Assembly: GCA_965657945.1 (NCBI GenBank)
Contig: CBFHPW010000011.1
Coordinates: forward strand, 4,899-68,898
Length of the DNA: 64,000 bases
Origin: CAJJDF01 sp965657945
GTDB lineage: Bacteria > Bacteroidota > Bacteroidia > Flavobacteriales_D > CAJJDF01
Direction: 5' to 3'
The notes under the pieces were generated by a model, which did no database searches, was not told the DNA's origin, and saw nothing but the letters and a program-made list of their open reading frames with translations. Shown in pieces: positions 41,899 to 50,922 of the stretch (position 1 is the stretch's first letter; every line of letters starts with the position of its first letter). The translations under genes were made by a program, and so were the position numbers.

Positions 41899-42639
41899 TT
41901 AAATGCTCGATTTTAAGTACTCTCTGTTCATTCTTGCGATATTGTCTAACGATATTCCTTTTGGACATTCAACTTCGCAAGCGCCAGTGTTCGTGCAGTT
42001 ACCGAACCCTTCATTATCCATCTGGTTCACCATATTAAGCACTCTGTCTTTTGCTTCTACCCTTCCTTGAGGAAGTAAAGCATACTGAGAAACTTTTGCA
42101 GAAACAAACAACATGGCTGATGAGTTTTTACAAGAAGCTACACAAGCACCACAGCCAATGCAAGTTGCAGCATCCATAGCTAAATCAGCATCAGCTTTTG
42201 GAATCGGCAATGCATTCGCATCTTGCGTGTTTCCTGATGTGTTTACCGAAATATATCCTCCAGCTTGCTGGATTCTATCGAAAGCACTTCTGTCAACCAT
42301 CAAATCTTTTACTACAGGAAAAGAATTCGCTCTGAACGGCTCAATGTGAATTGTCTCACCATCCTTGAACATTCTCATGTGCAATTGGCAAGTAGTAACT
42401 CTTCTATCTGGTCCGTGAGCTTCACCATTGATGTACATCGAACACATACCGCAAATTCCTTCTCTACAATCATGATCGAAGGCAACAGGCTCTTCTCCCT
42501 TTTCGATAAGTTCATCATTTAATATGTCCATCATTTCTAAAAAAGACATATGTCCTTCTATATTAGAAATTGGGTAAGTAACCATTTTTCCTGGTGATTT
42601 AGCGTCTTTTTGACGCCATATTTTTAGTGTTAAATTCAT
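41899..42639 (-). CDS. sdhB: Succinate dehydrogenase/fumarate reductase iron-sulfur subunit
   Basis: 246 residues. The [2Fe-2S] site is in HDCREGICGMCSMYI plus the later VTTCQLHM, and the two cysteine-rich clusters are AATCIGCGACVASCKN and NCTNTGACEVECPKGI. It passes electrons between the flavoprotein and the membrane cytochrome. The sequence belongs to the Bacteroidota/epsilon-type subunit used with a single cytochrome b subunit. It is the last gene of sdhC-sdhA-sdhB, 6 bases after sdhA. Confidence 0.95.
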   Translation of the reverse strand: MNLTLKIWRQKDAKSPGKMVTYPISNIEGHMSFLEMMDILNDELIEKGEEPVAFDHDCREGICGMCSMYINGEAHGPDRRVTTCQLHMRMFKDGETIHIEPFRANSFPVVKDLMVDRSAFDRIQQAGGYISVNTSGNTQDANALPIPKADADLAMDAATCIGCGACVASCKNSSAMLFVSAKVSQYALLPQGRVEAKDRVLNMVNQMDNEGFGNCTNTGACEVECPKGISLDNIARMNREYLKSSI

Positions 42640-42645
42640 AGCGAT

Positions 42646-44661
42646 TTATTTGTAAGATCTTTGCTTTAACTCAATATTCTCGTATTTCAATTCTTCTTTG
42701 TGTAGCTTAGCTTCCGAAGGCAATCCTTGGAATTCCCAAGCCGAAACGAATGTGTAATTTTCATCATCACGTTTTGCTTCCCCTTTTTGTTCTCCGTCTA
42801 GCTCAACAGATTCTTCTCTAAAGTGACCTCCGCAAGATTCTTCCCTTGTCAAAGCATCTTGGGCAAATAGTTCTCCTAATTCAAGGAAATCAGCAACTCT
42901 CAATGCTTTTTCTAATTCTCTGTTCACTTCGTTAGTATTTCCAGGAACTCTCACGTTTTTCCAGAAATCAGCTCTCAATTCTTGAATTTCTTTAATTGCT
43001 TCTTTTAGCCCAGGCTCATTTCTTGACATCCCTACTTTATTCCACATGATAAGTCCAAGCTTTTTGTGGAAGTAATCTACGGGTTTTGTTCCGCCCGTTC
43101 CTACTAACTTATCTAATGTTTCTTTTACTGAGTTTTCTGCTTCAGCAAATTCTGGTGTGTCAGTTGAGATTTTTCCTGTTCTAATGTCATTAGATAAATA
43201 ATCTCCTATTGTGTAAGGTAGAACGAAATATCCATCTGCAAGTCCTTGCATCAATGCCGATGCACCAAGTCTGTTGGCTCCGTGGTCTGAAAAGTTGGAC
43301 TCTCCAATTGCGTAACAACCTTCAATTGTGGTCATTAAGTTGTAATCTACCCACAATCCTCCCATTGTGTAGTGAGTTGCAGGGTATATCATCATGGGAG
43401 TTTCGTATGGATTTTCGTCCACGATTTTTTCATACATCTGGAATAAGTTCCCATACTTAGCTTCTACAATTGCTTTTCCTAATTCGTATATTCTGGCTGG
43501 AGAGGCATTTTCTTCGTTGTTAATTTTCGCCTGCTCCTTTCCGTATCTTTCAATAGCTGCTTTAAAATCTAAGTAAACGGCTTCTCCCGTTTTATTTACT
43601 CCAAATCCAGCATCACATCTTTCTTTGGCAGCTCTTGAAGCTACATCTCTTGGTACAAGGTTTCCAAATGCAGGATATCTTCTTTCCAAGTAATAATCTC
43701 TTTCGTCTTCGCTTAATTCTGTTGGTTTTTTCTTTCCTTCTCTGATTGCTTGTGCGTCCTCAAGTGTTTTTGGCACCCAAATTCTTCCGTCATTTCTCAA
43801 TGACTCGGACATCAATGTAAGTTTTGATTGATAATCTCCCGATCTTGGAATACAAGTTGGGTGAATCTGTGTAAAACAAGGATTCGCAAAGTATGCTCCT
43901 TTTTTGTGTGTTTTCCATGCAGCGGTAACGTTACTGCCCATCGCATTGGTGGACAAGAAATAGACATTTCCGTATCCTCCAGATGCAATTACAACAGCGT
44001 GTGCCGAATGTCTTTCTAATTCCCCAGTAACTAGGTTTCTAGCAATAATTCCTCTCGCTTTCCCATTTACTTTTACTACATCCAACATTTCATGTCGGTT
44101 GTACATTTCGATTTTTCCTCTCGCAATTTGTCTATTCATTGCCGAGTAGGCACCAAGTAATAATTGTTGACCAGTTTGTCCTTTTGCGTAGAAAGTTCTT
44201 GAGACCAAAACGCCTCCAAAAGATCTGTTATCCAGCAATCCTCCGTAATCTCTTGCGAATGGTACTCCTTGAGCCACACATTGATCAATGATGTTTACGG
44301 ATACTTCCGCAAGCCTATAAACGTTGGCCTCTCTCGATCTGTAATCTCCTCCTTTTACCGTGTCGTAAAACAATCGATAAGTAGAATCACCGTCTCCTTG
44401 GTAATTTTTGGCTGCGTTTATTCCTCCTTGCGCAGCAATGGAATGCGCTCTTCTTGGAGAATCTTGGTAGCAAAATGCTTTTACATTATACCCTTGTTCG
44501 GCAAGTGTGGCTGCAGCAGAACCACCAGCTAATCCTGTTCCAATAACAATCACATCAATGTGTCGTTTATTGGCAGGGTTTACCAAGTTAATTTTGTCTT
44601 TATAAGTTGTCCATTTATCTTTTAATGGACCTTCTGGTACTTTAGAATCAAGTGTGCTCAT
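42646..44661 (-). CDS. sdhA: Succinate dehydrogenase/fumarate reductase flavoprotein subunit
   Basis: 671 residues, the long form found in Bacteroidota. FAD binding starts with VIVIGTGLAGGSAAATLAEQGY. The FAD-linking histidine is in RRAHSIAAQGGINAAKNY, the substrate site is near FTQIHPTCIPRSG, and the C-terminal GGHFREES segment is present. It oxidises succinate or reduces fumarate; the direction cannot be read from sequence. It lies 7 bases after sdhC and 6 bases before sdhB. Confidence 0.96.
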   Translation of the reverse strand: MSTLDSKVPEGPLKDKWTTYKDKINLVNPANKRHIDVIVIGTGLAGGSAAATLAEQGYNVKAFCYQDSPRRAHSIAAQGGINAAKNYQGDGDSTYRLFYDTVKGGDYRSREANVYRLAEVSVNIIDQCVAQGVPFARDYGGLLDNRSFGGVLVSRTFYAKGQTGQQLLLGAYSAMNRQIARGKIEMYNRHEMLDVVKVNGKARGIIARNLVTGELERHSAHAVVIASGGYGNVYFLSTNAMGSNVTAAWKTHKKGAYFANPCFTQIHPTCIPRSGDYQSKLTLMSESLRNDGRIWVPKTLEDAQAIREGKKKPTELSEDERDYYLERRYPAFGNLVPRDVASRAAKERCDAGFGVNKTGEAVYLDFKAAIERYGKEQAKINNEENASPARIYELGKAIVEAKYGNLFQMYEKIVDENPYETPMMIYPATHYTMGGLWVDYNLMTTIEGCYAIGESNFSDHGANRLGASALMQGLADGYFVLPYTIGDYLSNDIRTGKISTDTPEFAEAENSVKETLDKLVGTGGTKPVDYFHKKLGLIMWNKVGMSRNEPGLKEAIKEIQELRADFWKNVRVPGNTNEVNRELEKALRVADFLELGELFAQDALTREESCGGHFREESVELDGEQKGEAKRDDENYTFVSAWEFQGLPSEAKLHKEELKYENIELKQRSYK

Positions 44662-44668
44662 ACTCTAA

Positions 44669-45325
44669 TTAATGTTGGATGTAATGAAAAATTGCGATAA
44701 ATACATACCCTGCTGGTACAGCAATAGCGAATATGTTACCAAACTTTTTGATGTTGTTTTTTCCTTTCGAAACTCCTACAGATTGAAAAGAAGATTGAAA
44801 TCCGTGCAAAAGGTGTAACGCCAATAAAACAAAAGACACTACGTAAAGAATAACTCGAACTGGGTCAGCGAACTTTTCAACCAAATGGTGGTGAAAATCT
44901 TTGCCAATTTGACTGTCTCCTACAACGTACTTTTCTGTGATTTCAGGAATCCAAAAATCGTAGAAGTGTAACCCTAAAAATGCAAGGACCACAAGTCCTG
45001 AGTAAATCATGTTTCTCGAAACCCAAGAAGAATTTTCTCCCGGTTTGCTGTAAGCATATTTGATAGAACGTGCTCCTCTGTTTTTTGCTTCAAGCACAAA
45101 TCCCATAATGAAATGGAAGAATACTGCAAAAATTAAAATAGGCTGTAAAGCGAATTGAACTACCGGGTTGTTTCCCATGAAGTATGATACTTCATTGAAT
45201 GCATCTACATTAATAACCGATAACAAGTTTATCGTTAAATGTTGCAGTAAGAAAAACATTAGAAAGAATCCGGAGAAAGCCATTAAAAATTTTCTACCTA
45301 CGGTTGTAAATTTAGATTTAGACAT
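44669..45325 (-). CDS. sdhC: Succinate dehydrogenase cytochrome b subunit
   Basis: 218 residues with five membrane segments, as in the single-subunit, di-heme type (class B). Histidines suited to bind heme are seen in LLQHLTINLL, FFHFIMGFVLEA, LAFLGLHFYDFW, VLLALHLLHGFQSSFQSVG and IFHYIQH. It anchors the complex and exchanges electrons with quinone. It opens the operon, and a good promoter-like pair lies 31-61 bases upstream. Confidence 0.94.
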   Translation of the reverse strand: MSKSKFTTVGRKFLMAFSGFFLMFFLLQHLTINLLSVINVDAFNEVSYFMGNNPVVQFALQPILIFAVFFHFIMGFVLEAKNRGARSIKYAYSKPGENSSWVSRNMIYSGLVVLAFLGLHFYDFWIPEITEKYVVGDSQIGKDFHHHLVEKFADPVRVILYVVSFVLLALHLLHGFQSSFQSVGVSKGKNNIKKFGNIFAIAVPAGYVFIAIFHYIQH

Positions 45326-45355
45326 GTTTAAGTTTAGTTTTTTTCTTTATGAACG

Positions 45356-45386
45356 TAAAAGTAATTCTTGCAATAATCTAAAGCAA
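45356..45386 (-). promoter_or_regulatory. Putative promoter of the sdhCAB operon
   Basis: Minus strand: TTG (45384-45386), 20 bases, TACTTTTA (45356-45363), one mismatch from TAnnTTTG. The box lies 31 bases before the sdhC ATG. Confidence 0.48.
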
Positions 45387-45448
45387 GTATTGAATACAAA
45401 AATAGCTTATTTATAAGTATTCTTGATAATTCATTTATCTTTATCTCC

Positions 45449-45970
45449 ATGAATTTTATGGATATTTTTATTGCCGCACTCTTGCTTTGGTTCGGCTACA
45501 AGGGTTTTAAGAAAGGATTGGTTTTTGAATTAGTAAGCATTGTGGCTCTTTCTTTAGGTATATATGGAGGGCTTAAGTTTTCCGATCGCACGGCTGAGTT
45601 TATGATGGAATATGTAGATTCTCAATACTTGCCAGTATTGGCATTTACACTTACGTTTTTAATTATTCTAGTATTAGTATTTGCAGCGGGTAAGGTTGTC
45701 GAGAGAATAGTGAATTTGGCTGCACTGAAATTAGTAAACAAATCTTTGGGTGCCGCTTTTGGTGTCTTAAAAACGTTACTAATTTTGTCTGTCTTGATTG
45801 TGATTATTGAATCGTATGACAAAAAGCTGGAGTTTATTCCAAAAGAGACAAAGAGCGGTTCTTTACTTTACTTTCCGTTGCTCGATTTTTCTAATAAAGT
45901 GTTACCCGAAATTGAGAAAAACAACCTTTATCAAAATTTAACATCAAGTTCGGACCAGGAAAAAGAATAA
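45449..45970 (+). CDS. CvpA family membrane protein
   Basis: 173 residues with four membrane segments. The start MNFMDIFIAALLLWFGYKGFKKGLVFELVSIVALSLGIYGG is the classic CvpA pattern, with the conserved Gly-x-x-x-Gly. CvpA proteins are inner-membrane proteins linked to colicin V production and envelope stress in enterobacteria; the role in Bacteroidota is not defined. The last 30 residues are polar. It starts divergent from sdhC and lies 30 bases before the large outer-membrane protein gene. Confidence 0.88.
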   Translation: MNFMDIFIAALLLWFGYKGFKKGLVFELVSIVALSLGIYGGLKFSDRTAEFMMEYVDSQYLPVLAFTLTFLIILVLVFAAGKVVERIVNLAALKLVNKSLGAAFGVLKTLLILSVLIVIIESYDKKLEFIPKETKSGSLLYFPLLDFSNKVLPEIEKNNLYQNLTSSSDQEKE

Positions 45971-46000
45971 GTTAGGTTGTTTTTTGTAGATTTATGTCTC

Positions 46001-49000
46001 ATGAAAATCAAAGGATTTTATATTGTCGTTTTCTTTCTCTGTGGGTTGCTTCTATCCAAGCAATCTACAGCCCAATTTTACACAGGTTCATTCCAAGAAT
46101 TTGGTAAGAATAGAGTGCAAGAAGTAACTTTTTTTTGGCAGTATTATGATTTTCAAAGATTCAGGGTGTTTTTTTATGGAAACGGTCAGGAACATGCCGA
46201 GTATGTGGCTAAGTCCGTGCATAAAAATTTAAAAGAATTGGAAGGATTTTTTGAAACAGAATTAGACGGGAAGCTTGATATTTTGGTTTTCAACAGGCAG
46301 TCGGATTTCAGGCAGAGCAATATTGGCCTTACTAATGAGCTTTCTTCGAATGTTGGCGGTAAAAATAACATTGTTGGGAACAAAATGTTTGTATACTTCG
46401 AAGGAACTCACGATGCGCTTGATGAGCAGATTCGCGCTTCTTTGTGCGAAGTGTTGGTGAATAAACTTGTGTACCAAGGTAACTGGAAAAAAGTAGTAAG
46501 AGGGTCCGCGAAAATTGACTTGCCAGCCTGGTTTGCAGAAGGGCTTTTTTCCTATAAATCCAAAGATTGGAATGCCGAAGTCAGCACCATTATTAAGGAT
46601 AATGTACTCAATGATAAATACAGCAGTTTGGGCCGGATAGAAACTGACGAAGCTCAATATGCCGGGCACGCGCTGTGGAATTACATTGCTCAGGTTTATG
46701 GGAAAGAGGTGATTCCGCAGATAATTTATTTGGTGAGTATTTCGAGAAGTTTTGAGTCGAGTTTTCGTTTTGTATTAGGCAAAACAACCAAATCACTCAA
46801 TGCCGACATGGTTCGTTATTACAAGAACCAATACAGCAAAGACGATGAGGGCAAAAAAATGCCTTTTCAGGAAGAAATCAGATTGAAAAAAAGGAAAAGC
46901 AAAGGGGTAATTACTCAATACAAGTTGAGTCCCGATGGCAATAAGATTGCCTACACAACCAATGAATTAGGAAAGTATTATTTGTGGATTTATGATTTGA
47001 AAAAGGATAAATACACTAAAGTGCTAAAACGAGGTTATAAAATAGATAGGAAAGAAGACGAGTCTTTTCCGCTAATTGACTGGCACCCAAATAATTCTAC
47101 TTTGGCTTACATTGAGGAAAGAGAGGGGGCTGTATTTTTCAATTTTTTTAACCTGGAGGAAAAGTCGAGGTCTAAAATTCAGGTACAAAAAATTGACAAA
47201 ATTACAAGTTTCAGTTACAATCAAACGGGTACTCAGTTTGTATTTTCAGGAGTCCAAAATGGAAAGGTAGATTTGTTTCTTTACACGATTTTAGGGAATG
47301 GATACTTAAAACTTACCGATGATTTTTACGATGAGATTCATCCAAGTTTTATTGAGAATTCTACCAAAATTATATTCTCATCCAACAGGAAAACAGATTC
47401 TCTGTATACTGAGTCGAGTAAAATGCCAGAAGGTCAAACTTTTGACATTTTTATTTACGACCTCACGAATAAATTTCAGCGAAGACTCAAAAGAGTAACC
47501 AATACACCCAACTTATCAGAAGAATATCCTTTTGAATTGGCTTCAAAGGAGTTCACTTACATAGCTGATAATAATGGAATTAAAAACAGATATCTCGCTG
47601 TTTTTGATAGCACAATTAGTTCGGTAGATACAGTTATTTCGTACCGTTATTTTTCTAAAACTTCGCTTTTGACAGATTACAAGAGAAGTATCACGAAGTT
47701 GGATTATAATCCCCAAACTAAAGAAGTGGGAATGATCTTGTATAACGAAGGTAAATACAGAATATACAAAGGAAACACGAGCTTGGATAAAATGATGTCT
47801 GGAAATTTACAAGAATCAGATTTTAACAAGCAAAACGAAGAATTCTGGAAAAATAAGAAAGAAAGTACCGTAGAAATTATTTCAGTTTCTCCCAATGTAG
47901 AAAAACAGAATAAGATAAATACGAAAAGCTATCAATTTGAAAGCGAAGAAAAAAAGGATCCCCCGAAAAAAGTGGAGCCTCCAGTTGAAAAGAATAACCC
48001 AAACAAGAAAAAGGAGAATGAAATGGTATTTATGAATCCCACCAATTCTATCTCGACAAAGAAATCTGTGGTGAGCAACCGATTTGAATTGCCTAATAGG
48101 AAATTATATACCATTAACTTTACGCTAGATGAAGCGGTAAGCCAATTAGATAATAATTTCATTAACAATAGTTACCAAGTTTTTAATGCTTCTCAACCTG
48201 CCTTCAATAATCCAAGTGTGAATGTCTTTAATATGGTCCAAATGAAAGATTTGATGGAGGATTACAGACTGATTGGAGGAGTGAATTTAAGTTTTAATTT
48301 GCAAGACAATGATTACCTGCTTGCCTTTGAGGATTTGTCGCAACGAATTGATAAAAAATATATGTTTACCCGGCAAGTTTACACCAATGAAAGCGGGGTG
48401 TATCCTCTAAGAACAATGATTCACGAATTAAAATACAGGCTCAAATATCCTTTTTCGGAAGTTTCTTCTTTGGGCATCACCTTTAATTTGCGAAATGATA
48501 TGACAATTGTTTCTTCTGTAAACAGAACTAGCTTAGAAAGTCCAGATACCTACCGAAACATGGGAGGAGTTAAGTTGGAGTATGTTTTTGACAATACTTT
48601 TGATTTGGGAATCAACTTATATGAAGGAACCCGACTCAAGCTTTTTGGAGAGTTTTACAATGAACTTGCCGAGAAGGAAACTGATTTTTTTGTTTTGGGA
48701 GCAGACATTCGTAATTACCAGAAAATTCATCGTGAATTGATTTTTGCGTCTCGATTTGCCGCGAGTACTTCCTTCGGAAATAGAAAGCTGGTTTACTACA
48801 TGGGAGGTGTGGATGGAGGATTTGCTCCTCAATTTAATAACGACAATATAATCCCAACCGACCAAGGATTTGCGTTTCAAACGATTGCCACACCCATGAG
48901 AGGATTTATTCAAAATACTAGATTTGGAAATAGTTTCGCGGTGATAAATACCGAAATGAGATGGCCAATTGTGAGGTATTTTAGCCAATATCCTGTTCAA

Positions 49001-49288
49001 AGCAAGTTTTTGTCTTCTTTCCAATTAGTGGGATTTGCCGATGCTGGAACCGCCTGGACCGGCCCAAATCCTTATTCGCTCGAAAATTCTTTCAACAAAA
49101 GAGAGGTAAGTCAGAAACCAATTACAGTAATTATAGAGAACCAAAGAGAGCCTATTATTTTTGGTTATGGACTTGGGTTGAGAGCTGAGGTATTTGGTTA
49201 CTTTGTGCGTTACGATTGGTCTTGGGGAATTGAGGACGGTGTAAACCAAGGGCGCATCAGTTACTTTTCGTTATCTTTGGATTTTTAA
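46001..49288 (+). CDS. Large TolB-propeller and outer-membrane-barrel protein with peptidase-MA-like N-terminus
   Basis: About 1,095 residues from the ATG near 46001 (a TTG 24 bases upstream is open but skips the signal start). The signal peptide ends near STAQF. The first 300 residues resemble peptidase MA: IDLPAWFAEGLFSYKS is present, but where the zinc site HExxH should be there is CEVLV, so it is probably inactive. A TolB-like beta-propeller follows (about 310-620; SPDGNKIAYTTNELG, DWHPNNSTLAYIEE, IIFSSNRKTDSL), then a low-complexity proline/lysine linker (about 665-700). The last 370 residues have beta strands ending in RISYFSLSLDF, as in outer-membrane barrels. Function unknown; similar proteins are common in Bacteroidota. 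Confidence 0.78.
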   Translation: MKIKGFYIVVFFLCGLLLSKQSTAQFYTGSFQEFGKNRVQEVTFFWQYYDFQRFRVFFYGNGQEHAEYVAKSVHKNLKELEGFFETELDGKLDILVFNRQSDFRQSNIGLTNELSSNVGGKNNIVGNKMFVYFEGTHDALDEQIRASLCEVLVNKLVYQGNWKKVVRGSAKIDLPAWFAEGLFSYKSKDWNAEVSTIIKDNVLNDKYSSLGRIETDEAQYAGHALWNYIAQVYGKEVIPQIIYLVSISRSFESSFRFVLGKTTKSLNADMVRYYKNQYSKDDEGKKMPFQEEIRLKKRKSKGVITQYKLSPDGNKIAYTTNELGKYYLWIYDLKKDKYTKVLKRGYKIDRKEDESFPLIDWHPNNSTLAYIEEREGAVFFNFFNLEEKSRSKIQVQKIDKITSFSYNQTGTQFVFSGVQNGKVDLFLYTILGNGYLKLTDDFYDEIHPSFIENSTKIIFSSNRKTDSLYTESSKMPEGQTFDIFIYDLTNKFQRRLKRVTNTPNLSEEYPFELASKEFTYIADNNGIKNRYLAVFDSTISSVDTVISYRYFSKTSLLTDYKRSITKLDYNPQTKEVGMILYNEGKYRIYKGNTSLDKMMSGNLQESDFNKQNEEFWKNKKESTVEIISVSPNVEKQNKINTKSYQFESEEKKDPPKKVEPPVEKNNPNKKKENEMVFMNPTNSISTKKSVVSNRFELPNRKLYTINFTLDEAVSQLDNNFINNSYQVFNASQPAFNNPSVNVFNMVQMKDLMEDYRLIGGVNLSFNLQDNDYLLAFEDLSQRIDKKYMFTRQVYTNESGVYPLRTMIHELKYRLKYPFSEVSSLGITFNLRNDMTIVSSVNRTSLESPDTYRNMGGVKLEYVFDNTFDLGINLYEGTRLKLFGEFYNELAEKETDFFVLGADIRNYQKIHRELIFASRFAASTSFGNRKLVYYMGGVDGGFAPQFNNDNIIPTDQGFAFQTIATPMRGFIQNTRFGNSFAVINTEMRWPIVRYFSQYPVQSKFLSSFQLVGFADAGTAWTGPNPYSLENSFNKREVSQKPITVIIENQREPIIFGYGLGLRAEVFGYFVRYDWSWGIEDGVNQGRISYFSLSLDF

Positions 49289-49302
49289 ACAAATAATTTT
49301 AC

Positions 49303-49698
49303 ATGACTCTTGATTTTCAAACATTAATCATTCTCGTTTTAATCGGGATCACAGCAGGAATTTTATCCGGATTTATCGGAATTGGAGGAGGAATCATCAT
49401 TGTACCCGGACTAATTTACTTGCTGGGATTTACCCAAATTCAGGCTCAAGGAACGAGTTTGGCACTTATGCTTCCTCCGATAGGGATATTGGCATTTATG
49501 CACTACTACAAAGCAGGAAATGTGGATTTGAAAGTTGCAAGTGTAGTCGCGGTTACTTTTGTAGTGGGAGGTTTTTTTGGAGCAAAATTAGCCCACAAAT
49601 TAGATCAAAATATCGTAAAAATTACCTTTGGAGTAATTATGTTGCTCATATCGATTAAGTTAATAATAAGTGGATTTAAATTATATTTTGGCAAATAA
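49303..49698 (+). CDS. Half-size TauE/SafE family (TSUP) membrane permease
   Basis: 131 residues, about half the usual 240-270 of TSUP transporters. The repeat motif of the family is clear: ILVLIGITAGILSGFIGIGGGIIIVPGLIYLLGFTQIQAQGTSLALMLPPIG. Four membrane segments fit one half-repeat. The stop overlaps the next start by one base (TAATG), and no second half is found after it, so the protein probably works as a homodimer. Short TSUP proteins of this size are known in Bacteroidota. Likely substrates are small sulfur-containing or other organic anions; which one is unknown. Confidence 0.83.
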   Translation: MTLDFQTLIILVLIGITAGILSGFIGIGGGIIIVPGLIYLLGFTQIQAQGTSLALMLPPIGILAFMHYYKAGNVDLKVASVVAVTFVVGGFFGAKLAHKLDQNIVKITFGVIMLLISIKLIISGFKLYFGK

Positions 49699-50885
49699 TG
49701 GGCAATAAGATAATAGAGCAAATAAAACAATTAACAGCCAAAAATCACAATGAGGTTGTTGCTAATAGAAGATGGCTTCATCAAAATCCAGAACTTTCGT
49801 TTGAGGAAATTTACACCTCTGAATTTATCCAAGGTAAGTTGAAGGAATTAGGAATTGAGTTCACCACTGGAATAGTAAAAACGGGTGTAGTAGGTTTTGT
49901 AAAAGGAAGAAATCCAGAGAAAAAAACAATTGCATTGCGAGCAGATATGGATGCCTTACCCATTTTAGAAGAAAATAATATTCCCTACAAATCACAAAAT
50001 GAAGGAGTCATGCATGCTTGCGGTCATGACGTACATTCCGCTTCTTTATTAGGAGTGGCAGCTGTTATTTCTCAATTAACAAATGAATTTGAGGGAACAG
50101 TAAAGTTGATTTTTCAACCAGGAGAAGAAAAACTTCCAGGAGGAGCTTCTCTTATGATCAAAGAAGGTATTCTGGATAATCCTCGACCTCAATCTATATT
50201 GGGTCAACACGTATTTCCAGATTTGCCAGCAGGTAAAGTAGGGTTTAGGCCTGGAATGTACATGGCTTCTTGCGATGAATTGTACCTCACCGTAAAAGCA
50301 AAAGGAGGTCATGCAGCATTGCCACACAAATTTACAGATACCGTGCTAATAGCCTGTGAAATTATTAGTTCCCTCCAGCAAATTGTGAGTAGAAAAGCTC
50401 GACCCGATATTCCCAGTGTCTTGTCATTCGGAAAGATTAATTCGACCGGAGGAGCAACAAACATCATCCCTGACGAAGTAAAAATAGAAGGAACTTTTAG
50501 AACAATGAACGAGGAATGGAGAGCCGATGCTCACAAAACTATGGTTGCTTTGGCCGAAGGAATTGCCAAGTCAATGGGTGGGACTTGCGAATTTGAGGTA
50601 AGAAAGGGATATCCTTTTCTGAAAAATGATGAAACAATAACAAATGCGGCTAAGGAAGCTGCAATTCAATTTGTGGGAAAAGAAAATGTGGTGGAGTTAG
50701 ACTTGAGGATGACCGGAGAGGATTTTTCTTATTACACCCAGTCTATTCCTGGCTGTTTTTATCGTCTGGGAACCGGTTCGAGCTCTGGATTGCATACATC
50801 AAAATTCAATATTGACGAATCTGCCTTGGAATTGGGAGTAGGTCTTATGAGTTGGATTACGATAAATATGTTGAACGAACAATAG
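49698..50885 (+). CDS. M20 family amidohydrolase (M20D type)
   Basis: 395 residues of the metal-dependent amidohydrolase group that includes hippurate and N-acyl-amino acid hydrolases. Metal site segments are ALRADMDALPILEENN, GVMHACGHDVHSASLLG and LIFQPGEEKLPGGASLMI, with the later TGEDFSYYTQSIPGCFYRLG. There is no signal peptide, so it acts in the cytoplasm. It shares a one-base overlap with the TSUP transporter gene, suggesting uptake or export of a compound that it cleaves or makes. The substrate is open. Confidence 0.92.
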   Translation: MGNKIIEQIKQLTAKNHNEVVANRRWLHQNPELSFEEIYTSEFIQGKLKELGIEFTTGIVKTGVVGFVKGRNPEKKTIALRADMDALPILEENNIPYKSQNEGVMHACGHDVHSASLLGVAAVISQLTNEFEGTVKLIFQPGEEKLPGGASLMIKEGILDNPRPQSILGQHVFPDLPAGKVGFRPGMYMASCDELYLTVKAKGGHAALPHKFTDTVLIACEIISSLQQIVSRKARPDIPSVLSFGKINSTGGATNIIPDEVKIEGTFRTMNEEWRADAHKTMVALAEGIAKSMGGTCEFEVRKGYPFLKNDETITNAAKEAAIQFVGKENVVELDLRMTGEDFSYYTQSIPGCFYRLGTGSSSGLHTSKFNIDESALELGVGLMSWITINMLNEQ

Positions 50886-50922
50886 ACGCACAGCAGTTGT
50901 CGTTCACAAAGAAATAAAACCT

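Noticed and set aside
46262..46669. 135-residue minus-strand open frame within the large outer-membrane protein gene
   Set aside because: It is antisense to a conserved gene and has no recognisable domain.
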